Notes under the pieces: generated by a model
Told to the model about the DNA's origin: nothing
What the model saw: the letters and a program-made list of their open reading frames with translations, nothing else
The model's database searches: none
Assembly (NCBI RefSeq): GCF_010686685.1
Contig: NZ_JAAGWD010000006.1
Location: forward strand, 62,001 to 126,000
Direction: 5' to 3'
DNA length: 64,000 bases
Source of the DNA: Pontibacter burrus
GTDB lineage: Bacteria; Bacteroidota; Bacteroidia; Cytophagales; Hymenobacteraceae
Part shown: positions 37,101 to 46,245 of the stretch, one piece after another
Numbering within the stretch: position 1 is the first letter of the stretch
How the letters are laid out: each line of letters begins with the position of its first letter
Position numbers and translations under genes: made by a program

Positions 37101-38228
37101 ATGAAACGAATCGTACTACTTGTAATGGCCATCTTCATGGCCGCAGCTACCGGTGTGTCTGCCAAAGGCGGCCTTACCGTTGCCGACAGAGCCGGAACCC
37201 AGGATACCATCGTGATAAAGATGGCCAATGGCGCCAAAATGATCCTGCAACTACAGAACATGAAACAGCTGGAGGCCTTCCAGAACTATAGCCTAGACTC
37301 GCTGATGCGTGAACTGAACAAATACGTGAAGCAGGCAGAGCAGCTAGAAGGCGCAGCAGGCCAGGACGGCAAACCGAAGCAGATGACCGTTACATTCGAT
37401 ACCAAGGATGGCAATGCGAACACTACAGAAAAAGTAACTGTAACTGTGCAGGAAACAGATGCCAAAGGCAACGTAAAACGGGAGCGCCATGAGATCCGCA
37501 TCAACAAAGATTTCAAAATTGATGTGAACATCGAAGAAGACGGCGATAACACGAAAGTTGATATCAATACGCAGGACAAGGATACCGTGAAGTACAAGCA
37601 CGTAGAGAACTATAAAGCAACCCGCTATAACTTTGACATCGACCTTGGCCTGAACAACTTCATCGATAATGAAAATAGCCAGTTCGTGCCTGATCTGAAA
37701 CCGATGGGCTCACGTTACATCAGCTTAAACTCACACTTGATCTCGCAGATCGGTGGCAAAAAGAGCCCCTTCTACATCGTATCTGGATTGGAGTTCGCTT
37801 TCAACAACTATATGTTCGATAAAAATGTGATCATTCAGGACATCGATGATGAGACAGTGTTCACTAAAATAGAAGATATTAGCTACGAGAAATCGAAACT
37901 GGCTACTTCAAGCGTGAACATACCACTTATGCCGATGCTGAAGTTTAAGCGTGCTAATGGCAAAGACGGCTTCCACATTGGTGCAGGTGGTTTTGCAGGT
38001 TACCGCCTGGGCAGCCACAGCAAGCTAAAGTATGAGCGCGATGGCAACACCATAAAAGACAAAGACCGTGGCAGCTTTAACCTGACCGATTTCCAGTACG
38101 GAGCTACCGGCGTGATCGGTTACAACAACCTTACCCTGTTTGTGAAGTATAACATGAACGACATGTTTAAGGAGAACCGTGGACCACAGGTAAACGTGAT
38201 CAGCTTTGGTCTGCGTCTGCTTAACTAA
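37101..38228 (+). CDS. Outer-membrane beta-barrel protein (PorT-like)
   Basis: 375 residues with a signal peptide (MKRIVLLVMAIFMAAATGVSAKG). The first ~150 mature residues are charged and periplasmic (Lys/Asp/Glu/Thr-rich). The C-terminal ~190 residues, from YNFDIDLGLNNFID on, show the alternating pattern of an eight-stranded barrel and end in NVISFGLRLLN. It follows the anti-sigma candidate by 12 bp and completes the sigma/anti-sigma/outer-membrane unit. Confidence 0.87.
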   Translation: MKRIVLLVMAIFMAAATGVSAKGGLTVADRAGTQDTIVIKMANGAKMILQLQNMKQLEAFQNYSLDSLMRELNKYVKQAEQLEGAAGQDGKPKQMTVTFDTKDGNANTTEKVTVTVQETDAKGNVKRERHEIRINKDFKIDVNIEEDGDNTKVDINTQDKDTVKYKHVENYKATRYNFDIDLGLNNFIDNENSQFVPDLKPMGSRYISLNSHLISQIGGKKSPFYIVSGLEFAFNNYMFDKNVIIQDIDDETVFTKIEDISYEKSKLATSSVNIPLMPMLKFKRANGKDGFHIGAGGFAGYRLGSHSKLKYERDGNTIKDKDRGSFNLTDFQYGATGVIGYNNLTLFVKYNMNDMFKENRGPQVNVISFGLRLLN

Positions 38229-38258
38229 AATGTCAGTTTGTGAATTGATTGTGTTTGG

Positions 38259-38289
38259 AAAAGAGCCCTGCGAACAGGGCTCTTTTTTT
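38259..38289. terminator. Strong bidirectional terminator
   Basis: AAAAGAGCCCTG (38259-38270) pairs with CAGGGCTCTTTT (38275-38286), then T residues. It lies between the convergent barrel and SpoU methyltransferase genes. Confidence 0.88.
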
Positions 38290-38292
38290 GCC

Positions 38293-39036
38293 TTATTTCC
38301 AGCGTCTGAAATTATCGATGATGATGGCAGTAGCAGTAGCCACGTTCAGAGACTCGGCATTGCCGAATGCCGGAATCTTGATGAGCTGATTTATCTGCGC
38401 TGCTACTTCTGCCCTGATGCCGTTTGCTTCATTGCCCATTACCACAATGCCCTTTGGTTGCAACTTCATCTGGTGGATGTTCTCTCCTGCTAAGGATGCT
38501 CCGTAAATCTGGTGTGTTGGGTTCAGCGTTTTCAGCCACTCTTCCAGGTTAATATAATGCACCTGTAGGCGTGTAAAAGAGCCCATAGTAGCTGCAATCA
38601 CTTTCGGGTTATAAAAATCAGCGCAGGTTTCGGAGCAAATAATCTTTTTGATACCGTACCAGTCTGCAATCCGGATAATGGTGCCCAGGTTTCCGGGATC
38701 ACGGATATCATCGAGGGCAATAACAAGTTCGTCGAGGTTTACCTGCAACTCGGGCAGCCTCCGCATATAGGCTACGGCTAGTGCAGCGTTATTACTGGCA
38801 TAGGTGCCGGCTTTTACAAGATCGGTTTCTGTTACTACCTGGTAATCTATATCTTTAAGCTGCCGGCGGTTTTCCTGCTCAAAGCTTTCAGTAACAAAAA
38901 CATGCTGCAGTTCAAAGTCAGATTGCAGTAATTCGATAACACTTTTTGCTCCCTCCACCACAAAGGCTTGGTGTTGGTTGCGGTATTTTTTTACTTGCAA
39001 CGAGTTTATATACTTAATAACTGCTTTTGATAACAT
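38293..39036 (-). CDS. TrmH/SpoU family RNA methyltransferase
   Basis: 247 residues. An N-terminal substrate-binding domain (KYRNQHQAFVVEGAKSVIEL) is followed by the knotted SPOUT domain with DDIRDPGNLGTIIRIADW, PKVIAATMGSFTRL, VVMGNEANGI and IPAFGNAESLNVATATAI, the three signature motifs. It methylates a ribose 2'-OH in rRNA or tRNA; the target is unknown. Its ATG (39036) and the GTG of the divergent tamL gene (39041) are only 4 bp apart. Confidence 0.94.
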   Translation of the reverse strand: MLSKAVIKYINSLQVKKYRNQHQAFVVEGAKSVIELLQSDFELQHVFVTESFEQENRRQLKDIDYQVVTETDLVKAGTYASNNAALAVAYMRRLPELQVNLDELVIALDDIRDPGNLGTIIRIADWYGIKKIICSETCADFYNPKVIAATMGSFTRLQVHYINLEEWLKTLNPTHQIYGASLAGENIHQMKLQPKGIVVMGNEANGIRAEVAAQINQLIKIPAFGNAESLNVATATAIIIDNFRRWK

Positions 39037-39040
39037 ATCT

Positions 39041-41467
39041 GTGAAACGTTTGAAGCCACGATTTTACATATTCGGCCTGTTAATTACAATTTTGTTTTCG
39101 GCCGGGTGCATTCCTACCAAAGATCTGGGCGAGGACGAAAAGCTGTTGGTGAGTATCAAACCTGTTGGTTTAAAGAATGTTGAGAGAGCATCAGTCGAGA
39201 ATCTGTATCAGCAGAAACCGAACCGCATGTTTCTGGGCTCTACTCCTTACCTGTGGGTTTACAATGTAGGTAAGAAGTTTTACGACCCGCCCAAGATTGA
39301 CGAGCGCATACGGAAGCAGCAAAACAAATGGCGCGAGAAGGTACAGGAAGCCGGCAGTGACACAGTAAGAATCCGCAAAATCCGGAAAAAATATACGGAC
39401 CGTGTTGCCCGACTGCGCGAGAAAAAAGAGAACGGAAACTTTCTGATGCAGCTGGGCGAACCGCCTGCCATATACGACTCTACGCTTATGCGTCGTACCG
39501 TAGATCAGATTTCGGTCTTCCTGAATGCCCGCGGATATTTTAACCACCAGATATCTTTTGATAAGAATGAGAAAGGAAAACTGGTGTATGTTACATTAAC
39601 TATAAACGAGAAACAGCCCTACCGCTATAGTTCCTTTACATATACCATTCCTGATACTGCTATTTACGCGTTGGTACAGGCTACGGCAGGACGTTCGCTT
39701 TTAAAGTTAAACGATATTTATAACGAGGACCGGTTAACAGAGGAGCGCACCCGCCTTTACGAACTGGTCCGAAATAACGGCTACTATGATTTTGCCCGTG
39801 CCTACATCGAGTTTGAAATCGATACGCTGGGTGTACTTCCGAATGCTGCTGATGTTACGACCATTATCCGAAATCCTGAAACAGGCGGCAAACACCAGGT
39901 TTACACAATCAATAATGTATACTTTAAAACTGATGTAGACCGCTTTGGTATTCCGCGCGATACGATCAGGTATAACGACGTGAACTATGTATCCTATAAC
40001 CACAAATATTCGACAAGGATACTCGATAAAAAGGTAGATATTTACCCGGGACAGCCTTACAGCCAGCTCAGAACGGCCACTACACAGCGCCAGCTTGCCG
40101 ACCTGGATGTGTTTCAGTTCAACAACATTCTGTATAATAAAATAGGCAGCCCTACCGATAGCACATACAGGTTAAATGCCTATATAAATGCATTGCCTTC
40201 CAAGCGCTTTCAGGAGACTACAGAGCTGGGTTTAAACTATACCGAACGTACACCGGGCCCGTTTGCGAGTATCAGGCTTCGTATGCGCAACGTGTTTGGC
40301 GGAGCAGAGAACCTGGATTTGGGGATACGAGGCGGTTTTGAAGGTCAAATCAGCTTAACAGATCAGGCTGAAACAGTTATGATCAAAGAGTTTGGTGGCG
40401 ACATGGCATTGACCTTTCCAACTATAATGGTACCGGGAGGCCGTAACCTGCTTACAAAATACAGCCCACGTACCCGAATTTATACCGGTTACACCAACGT
40501 AGATCGCCAGGAGTACAAACGCTCTGCATACGAACTATCGCTGGATTATATCTGGCAAAAATCACGTTCGCCGCTTCAGGCCCCGACCTTGCAGTATATT
40601 TTCTCGCCTGTAAACCTCAATGTGGTACAAGTAGATACTATTTCTGATGAATTTAAGCGTAACCTTGAGCGCTATAGCCAGGGAAGCCGCTCGCTCATCG
40701 AAAGCTTCAACAGCGCTTTTATATCGTCGATGTCGTTTAGCATGATCTACAATACCAACGACTTTACACAATCCAGGAACGCGCGCTATTTTAGAGGGCT
40801 TGTTGAGGTAGGTGGTCTTTCACAGGAGCTTGGCTTAAATGTTCGGTTAGGTGATCTTAGAACATTCCAGTTTGCCCGCATTAACCCCGACTACAGGCGA
40901 TATATACCGCTGGGCAACAAGCGCTTTTTTGTGTACAGGATAAATACAGGGGTTGCCACTCCTATTTTTAAATCTGAGGTATTACCGTATGATAAATACT
41001 TTTTTGCAGGCGGAGCATCCAGTGTACGTGCATGGCAATCACGCCGCCTGGGTCCTGGTTCTTTTGCAGCGTTGGTAGACGAAACCGGTGTACGAGATTT
41101 TGAAGCAGAGCAACCGGGCGAAATCCTTATTGAAGCCAGCACAGAGTATCGCTTTAACATTTTCAGCTTTCTGAATGGTGCCTTGTTTGTGGATGCCGGT
41201 AACGTTTGGGCCATTGAGCAGGATCCTACACGCCCGGGTGCATCTTTCCGTTTCGATACCTTTTACAAAGAGTTAGCGGTAGGCACAGGCTTTGGCTTGC
41301 GCTTCGATCTGACGGTTCTGGTGCTTCGTTTCGATTTTGCTACCAAAGTTTATGATCCGGGAGGCATTAACGGTAAAAAGTTTGTTCTCGGCGATTTCCG
41401 CTTCTCAGACTTCTTTACAAGAAGCACACAAAGCAACCTGAATATTGGTATCGGTTATCCATTCTAA
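39041..41467 (+). CDS. tamL: Translocation and assembly module lipoprotein TamL (BamA/TamA family)
   Basis: About 808 residues from a GTG at 39041. The signal ends in a lipobox (LLITILFSAGC), so the protein is a lipoprotein, unlike proteobacterial TamA. POTRA-like repeats follow (NARGYFNHQISFD and VRNNGYYDFARAYIEF), then a C-terminal 16-strand-type barrel with the lid motif VRAWQSRRLGPGSF and final strands ending NLNIGIGYPF. An ATG at 38978 would put coding sequence of the divergent gene in front of the signal peptide, so I reject it. TamL inserts proteins into the outer membrane with TamB. Confidence 0.9.
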   Translation: MKRLKPRFYIFGLLITILFSAGCIPTKDLGEDEKLLVSIKPVGLKNVERASVENLYQQKPNRMFLGSTPYLWVYNVGKKFYDPPKIDERIRKQQNKWREKVQEAGSDTVRIRKIRKKYTDRVARLREKKENGNFLMQLGEPPAIYDSTLMRRTVDQISVFLNARGYFNHQISFDKNEKGKLVYVTLTINEKQPYRYSSFTYTIPDTAIYALVQATAGRSLLKLNDIYNEDRLTEERTRLYELVRNNGYYDFARAYIEFEIDTLGVLPNAADVTTIIRNPETGGKHQVYTINNVYFKTDVDRFGIPRDTIRYNDVNYVSYNHKYSTRILDKKVDIYPGQPYSQLRTATTQRQLADLDVFQFNNILYNKIGSPTDSTYRLNAYINALPSKRFQETTELGLNYTERTPGPFASIRLRMRNVFGGAENLDLGIRGGFEGQISLTDQAETVMIKEFGGDMALTFPTIMVPGGRNLLTKYSPRTRIYTGYTNVDRQEYKRSAYELSLDYIWQKSRSPLQAPTLQYIFSPVNLNVVQVDTISDEFKRNLERYSQGSRSLIESFNSAFISSMSFSMIYNTNDFTQSRNARYFRGLVEVGGLSQELGLNVRLGDLRTFQFARINPDYRRYIPLGNKRFFVYRINTGVATPIFKSEVLPYDKYFFAGGASSVRAWQSRRLGPGSFAALVDETGVRDFEAEQPGEILIEASTEYRFNIFSFLNGALFVDAGNVWAIEQDPTRPGASFRFDTFYKELAVGTGFGLRFDLTVLVLRFDFATKVYDPGGINGKKFVLGDFRFSDFFTRSTQSNLNIGIGYPF

Positions 41468-41480
41468 GACAATTGGTAAT

Positions 41481-41517
41481 AAAAAAGCCCCGCTATAGTT
41501 GGCGGGGCTTTCTTTTT
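41481..41517. terminator. Bidirectional terminator with motif as loop
   Basis: AAAGCCCCGC (41484-41493) pairs with GCGGGGCTTT (41502-41511). The loop lies within CTATAGTT (41493-41500), so the dispersed motif forms the hairpin tip. Confidence 0.85.
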
Positions 41518-41535
41518 ATGGTTTACAAACTATAG

Positions 41536-43614
41536 TTAGTAGTTCAGTAACTCTTCTATAGTTGATGCCACTTTATCAGGGTTTGGCAGCATCATTTTCT
41601 CCAGATCCACATTGAGCGGAATGGCAGGCAGGTTAGCAGCACCCATTGTATAAACAGGTGCATCCAACTGCTGGAAGCATACTTTAGAGATACGACCAGC
41701 CAAAGATTCTGCAAAAGAGTTCATCAGTGGCTCTTCGGTTAATACCAGTGCTTTGCCATGGCGCTTAACCGAAGCAACAACTGCATCAAAATCCAGTGGG
41801 TTTAATGTGCGTAGGTCAAGTATTTCAATGCTGCCCGGGAATTGCCTGGAGGCAGTTTTAGCCCAGTACACACCCATGCCATAGGTGATAACGGTCATGC
41901 TGTTGCCAAGCTTTACCTGTTCATCTGAGGCATACTGTACCACATTGGCTTTACCCAACGGTAGGATATAGTTCTCGTCAGGTTCAACGGTTTTGGCATC
42001 TTCAGTACCTGGTACTTTAGACCAGTATAGTCCTTTGTGCTCCAGCATAATAACCGGGTTCGGGTCCAGGAAGGCAGCTTTCATCAAACCTTTCATGTCG
42101 GCCGCATTGCTTGGATAAACTACCTTAATGCCGCGTATAGTTAGCAGAGTAGACTCGATACTGCCGGAATGGTAAGGGCCACCGCCACCATAAGCACCAA
42201 TCGGTACACGAATTACAGATTGTATCGGGAATTTACCCATCGACAGGTAGCAGCTTTTTGAAAGTTCCTCCACCAACTGGTTCATACCTGGCCATATATA
42301 GTCTGCGAACTGAATCTCAACTATAGCTTTTGCGCCAACAGCCGACATACCTGCTGTAGAACCAACTATATAGGCTTCTTGTATTGGGGTATTGAAAACA
42401 CGTGCGTCACCGTATTTCTTAGCCAGTAGCGCAGCCTCACGGAATACACCACCCAGTTCACCGCCAACATCCTGTCCATAGAATAAGGCTTCCGGGTAAG
42501 TCCTCAGAATATCATCAACGGCATGTAAGGCAGCATCCACCATAATGGCTTTCTCAGCACTAGCCGGTGCGCGCTCTCCTTTTTCTTCAGTTACCGGGGT
42601 TGGGGCAAACTCATGCTGATCGAATGTAGATGGATCGGGAACCGGGGCATCCAATGCACGCTGGTAATCGTTGGCAACAGTACGCAGTGCGTCCTGCTCC
42701 AGCGCTTCAATTTCTTCTTCGCTTACATCCAGGTTCAGGAGTGTTTGCTTTAACCTTGGAATCGGGTCATTTACTGCATGCTCCTGCAGGTTATCGCCAC
42801 GATACCACTCACGGCGCACACCAGAAGTATGGTGACCTAAAAGTGGCACTTTAGCATGCACCAATATCGGTTTACGTACTTCGCGTGCATATTCAAAAGC
42901 AATGCGCATGCCTTCATAAGACTCAGCGAAATCGGAGCCATTTACGCGCAGACGCTCCATTCCTTTGAAACCAGCGGCATACTCATAGGCATCCATAGCA
43001 CGCATTTCCTTGCCGGTAGCAGATATTCCCCAGTCGTTGTCCTGCACCAGGTAAACGATTGGCAAACCTTTTAATACAGCCATCTGGAAAGCTTCAGCTA
43101 CTTCACCCTCTGTTACCGAGCCATCGCCCAGCGAGCAAAGCACAACCGGTCTCTCTTCACCTTTCAATAAACCTTGTCCCTCGAGGTAACAGATACCATG
43201 AGCCATACCTGTAGCGGGTATAGCCTGCATGCCGGTGGCTGAACTTTGATGCGGTATAGTTGGGAAACCTTCGCGTCTGAGTGATGGATGTCCATAGTAA
43301 GTACGGCCGCCTGAGAACGGATCATCGGCTTTTGCCATCAGCTGTAGCATCAGTTCATAGGGCTGCATGCCTATCCCTAACAACATGGAGTCGTCGCGGT
43401 AATAGAGTGCAGCGTAGTCGTAAGGCTTTAGCTGGAAAGCTGCCGCTAGCTGAATTGCCTCATGCCCGCGAGAGGTACTATGCACATATTTACTGCAAAT
43501 CGCTTTGTTTTCTTCATAAGTGTCTGCCATGGTTTTGGCAGTAAGCATCAGGCGGTAGGCTTTCTTCAGGACGGCTACATCAACCCTGAAATCCTCCAAT
43601 GTATCTTTAGACAT
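41536..43614 (-). CDS. Fused alpha/beta E1 component of a 2-oxoacid dehydrogenase
   Basis: 692 residues from MSKDTLEDFRVD. The N-terminal half is the alpha chain with the TPP motif (GDGSVTEGEVAEAF to QDNDWGIS) and the HHTSGVRREW phosphorylation-loop region. The C-terminal half is the beta chain (GQDVGGELGGVFREA, FNTPIQEAYIVGSTAGMSAVGA, AYGGGGPYHSGS). It decarboxylates pyruvate or branched-chain 2-oxoacids; it looks most like the 2-oxoisovalerate (branched-chain) type, but the substrate is not fixed by sequence alone. Fusion of both chains is usual in Bacteroidota. E2 and E3 are not adjacent. Confidence 0.92.
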   Translation of the reverse strand: MSKDTLEDFRVDVAVLKKAYRLMLTAKTMADTYEENKAICSKYVHSTSRGHEAIQLAAAFQLKPYDYAALYYRDDSMLLGIGMQPYELMLQLMAKADDPFSGGRTYYGHPSLRREGFPTIPHQSSATGMQAIPATGMAHGICYLEGQGLLKGEERPVVLCSLGDGSVTEGEVAEAFQMAVLKGLPIVYLVQDNDWGISATGKEMRAMDAYEYAAGFKGMERLRVNGSDFAESYEGMRIAFEYAREVRKPILVHAKVPLLGHHTSGVRREWYRGDNLQEHAVNDPIPRLKQTLLNLDVSEEEIEALEQDALRTVANDYQRALDAPVPDPSTFDQHEFAPTPVTEEKGERAPASAEKAIMVDAALHAVDDILRTYPEALFYGQDVGGELGGVFREAALLAKKYGDARVFNTPIQEAYIVGSTAGMSAVGAKAIVEIQFADYIWPGMNQLVEELSKSCYLSMGKFPIQSVIRVPIGAYGGGGPYHSGSIESTLLTIRGIKVVYPSNAADMKGLMKAAFLDPNPVIMLEHKGLYWSKVPGTEDAKTVEPDENYILPLGKANVVQYASDEQVKLGNSMTVITYGMGVYWAKTASRQFPGSIEILDLRTLNPLDFDAVVASVKRHGKALVLTEEPLMNSFAESLAGRISKVCFQQLDAPVYTMGAANLPAIPLNVDLEKMMLPNPDKVASTIEELLNY

Positions 43615-43910
43615 AGAATATACTTTGATCTTGCCCGAAGATACTAAAATCAAACCTGTTTGTAAAATATCTATATCGTTCTGTAAAACCGGCTTATTTA
43701 AGTAATTTTGCGCTTACTTTGATAAAGGATATAAGACAAAGGACAAATGGCTTTGAAAATCAGAAGTAAATATTCCTGTGCTTTATAGTTGGACTTTTTG
43801 CTGTTGTCCTAAGTTTTTACCAAAGGTTAAATTATAGTTTGAATTTGATAAAGTGGCCTCATACTGAAGTACTTTGTCTTTTGTCAAAAAATCTATAGTC
43901 ATACAAAAAG
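43615..43910. other. Divergent intergenic region upstream of E1 and hemF
   Basis: AT-rich, 296 bp. It holds a TAnnTTTG box (TAATTTTG, 43703-43710) directed towards hemF and TATAGTT-type motif copies near 43785, 43835 and 43892. No gene. Confidence 0.5.
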
Positions 43911-44810
43911 ATGTTCAGAGACGAAGTAGAAGCTTTTATGCGCCAGTTTCAGCTGGACCTGGTACGCGACCTGGAAGTATGCGATGGCGGCGCCACTTTT
44001 CAGAAAGATGAATGGCAGCATGCTGAGCATGGCGGCGGTATTACACGCATTATAGAGCATGGCAATGTGCTGGAAAAAGGAGGCGTAAACTTTTCTGCCG
44101 TTGGTGGGCAACTATCGCCTCAGTTTCTGAAAATGCTGGAAATGCCCGATCCCAACTTCTTTGCAACCGGCGTTTCGGTAGTGATGCACCCGCACAACCC
44201 GATGGTTCCAATCACGCATATGAACGTGCGCTACTTTGAAGCTGGCGACGGGAAGGCCTGGTTTGGTGGTGGCATAGACCTCACGCCTATTTACCTGGAT
44301 CTGAAGCAAGCCAAAGAGTTTCATGAGCAGATGAAAGCGGTCTGCGATAAACACCACCCAAGCTATTACGCTGAGTTTAAAAAGTGGGCCGACGATTATT
44401 TCTTTAATGTACACCGCAACGAAACACGCGGCGTAGGTGGCATTTTCTTTGACAGGTTGATGGCAAATGATGAATTTACGTTGCAGCAGCGCTTCGATTT
44501 CGTAAAGGACGTGGCTTATGCTTTTGCTCCTTTTTATACCTCCATCATAAACCAAAACCGTGACCTTCCTTACAACGAGGAGCAGAAAAAGTGGCAGCTG
44601 ATTCGCCGGGGCCGCTATGTGGAGTTTAACCTGGTGTATGACCGAGGTACCAAGTTTGGCCTGATGACAGGCGGCAGAATAGAGTCAATTCTAATGAGCT
44701 TGCCAGAACTTGCTTCGTGGGTATATAACCACAAACCCGAACCAGGCAGCGCTGAAGAACAAACGCAGCACTACCTGAAGAAGGACATCGACTGGATAAA
44801 CGTACTTTAA
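43911..44810 (+). CDS. hemF: Oxygen-dependent coproporphyrinogen III oxidase
   Basis: 299 residues. HemF oxidatively decarboxylates coproporphyrinogen III to protoporphyrinogen IX using O2, in heme synthesis. Family motifs are GGGITRIIEHGNVLEKGGVNFSAVGG (in part), HPHNPMVPITHMNVRYFE, WFGGGIDLTP, NETRGVGGIFFD and EFNLVYDRGTKFGL with the conserved histidines and arginines. Length is normal. The PAP2 gene starts 3 bp after the stop, indicating co-transcription. Confidence 0.97.
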   Translation: MFRDEVEAFMRQFQLDLVRDLEVCDGGATFQKDEWQHAEHGGGITRIIEHGNVLEKGGVNFSAVGGQLSPQFLKMLEMPDPNFFATGVSVVMHPHNPMVPITHMNVRYFEAGDGKAWFGGGIDLTPIYLDLKQAKEFHEQMKAVCDKHHPSYYAEFKKWADDYFFNVHRNETRGVGGIFFDRLMANDEFTLQQRFDFVKDVAYAFAPFYTSIINQNRDLPYNEEQKKWQLIRRGRYVEFNLVYDRGTKFGLMTGGRIESILMSLPELASWVYNHKPEPGSAEEQTQHYLKKDIDWINVL

Positions 44811-44813
44811 CCC

Positions 44814-45410
44814 ATGCTGGAAAAGCTTGTAGAGCTGGACAGGGAGCTCTTTGTATACCTTAACAACCTGCAGTCTCCTTTCTGGGACCCGATTATGGTG
44901 TTTGCATCGGATAAATATGTGTGGGTGCCGTTTTACCTGGGGCTTATTAGTTATGTGATCTGGAAGTATAAGCGTAAGAGCATTCCGATGCTACTGCTCG
45001 CTGTGTTAACTATAGCTTTGGCCGACAGCATCACATCCGGAATATTTAAACCTTACTTTGCGCGCCTACGCCCTTGTCACGATCCCACCTTATCCGAAAC
45101 AATAAACCTTGTTGCAGGGTGTGGAGGTAAGTTCGGGTTTATGTCGTCGCATGCAGCTAATTCATTTGGTTTTGCTGTATTCTTTAACCTGGTCCTCTCC
45201 GACCGCTATGCTATCTTTAAATTTATACTCGTAGCCTGGGCAGTTATAGTTTCCTATAGTCGGATTTACCTGGGAGTGCACTTCCCCGGCGATATAATTG
45301 GTGGTGCTATAGTTGGTAGTTTTGCTGCCTATCTTTGCGCGCTTGGCTATGATATTGTAATCCGAAAGTATAGTTGGTTCGGGGTCAGCGACAACCTAAC
45401 CAGAAATTAA
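44814..45410 (+). CDS. PAP2-type membrane phosphatase
   Basis: 198 residues with about five membrane helices. The three catalytic motifs of the acid phosphatase/lipid phosphatase family are present: KPYFARLRP, SSHAANS (with the His) and SRIYLGVHFPGD. These enzymes remove phosphate from phosphatidate-like lipids or undecaprenyl diphosphate; the latter role is possible. It follows hemF by 3 bp. Three CTATAG motifs occur in the gene, two near the third catalytic motif. Confidence 0.94.
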   Translation: MLEKLVELDRELFVYLNNLQSPFWDPIMVFASDKYVWVPFYLGLISYVIWKYKRKSIPMLLLAVLTIALADSITSGIFKPYFARLRPCHDPTLSETINLVAGCGGKFGFMSSHAANSFGFAVFFNLVLSDRYAIFKFILVAWAVIVSYSRIYLGVHFPGDIIGGAIVGSFAAYLCALGYDIVIRKYSWFGVSDNLTRN

Positions 45411-45425
45411 CTCATCGCATACCAG

Positions 45426-45458
45426 AAAAAAGAGACGCTTGAATTGCGTCTCTTTTTT
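45426..45458. terminator. Bidirectional terminator
   Basis: AAAAAAGAGACGC (45426-45438) pairs with GCGTCTCTTTTTT (45446-45458). It separates the PAP2 gene from the convergent riboflavin synthase gene. Confidence 0.88.
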
Positions 45459-45494
45459 GTTAATCATAATCTTTTTTTATCCCGGTTCAGTTAA

Positions 45495-46079
45495 TTATTT
45501 GTTCAGTAGTCGTGCAACGTACTTGCCTATGATATCAAACTCCAGATTAACTGTATCGCCGGGTTTTACACTGTGTAGGTTTGTATGCTCGAAAGTATAA
45601 GGGATAATAGCTACAGAAAAGCGGTCTGCCTGCGAGTTAACTACTGTTAAACTAATGCCATTCACACAAATAGAGCCTTTCTCTACCGTTACGTTCCCAG
45701 TGCTGGCATCATAAGAGAATGTAAAGATCCAGCTGCCATTCTCATCGGTTACACTTTCGCAAATGCCTGTCTGATCAACGTGGCCCTGCACTACATGTCC
45801 GTCGAAGCGGCCATTTGCCTGCATGCAACGCTCCAGATTTACGACATCACCAACCTTTAAACTGTTCAGGTTGGTTTTCTTCAGCGTTTCATCAATAGCA
45901 GTTACAGTGTAGCTTTCTCCCTCAAGAGCTACTACCGTAAGACATACGCCATTATGCGACACACTCTGATCTATTTGCAGCTCGTTAGTAAAAGCCGATG
46001 AAAGTACGAAGTGCTTGTTTGTGTCTTCCTCTCTGATAGCTTCTACCCTGCCTAAAGTTTCTATAATTCCGGTAAACAT
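45495..46079 (-). CDS. ribE: Riboflavin synthase
   Basis: 194 residues. The start MFTGIIETLGRVEAI and two repeated lumazine-binding halves (SHNGVCLTVV and CVNGISLTVV, each followed by a GDVVNLE/GDTVNLE block) define the trimeric alpha-type riboflavin synthase, which dismutates two 6,7-dimethyl-8-ribityllumazine to riboflavin. The gene stands alone; no other rib genes are in the window. Confidence 0.97.
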   Translation of the reverse strand: MFTGIIETLGRVEAIREEDTNKHFVLSSAFTNELQIDQSVSHNGVCLTVVALEGESYTVTAIDETLKKTNLNSLKVGDVVNLERCMQANGRFDGHVVQGHVDQTGICESVTDENGSWIFTFSYDASTGNVTVEKGSICVNGISLTVVNSQADRFSVAIIPYTFEHTNLHSVKPGDTVNLEFDIIGKYVARLLNK

Positions 46080-46245
46080 TTTCGTGTGTTTTGTTACCCA
46101 AAGATACGTGTTTCTGATACCACACCGAAAAGTAAAACAGGTTTAACACGCTTTTTATAGTCCGCTAACCGGCATTTTGCTTATTTTCGCGAATACGAAC
46201 CCGAATTGCCTGCCGGCAGTAGATATAACTATAGTATAACTGAGC

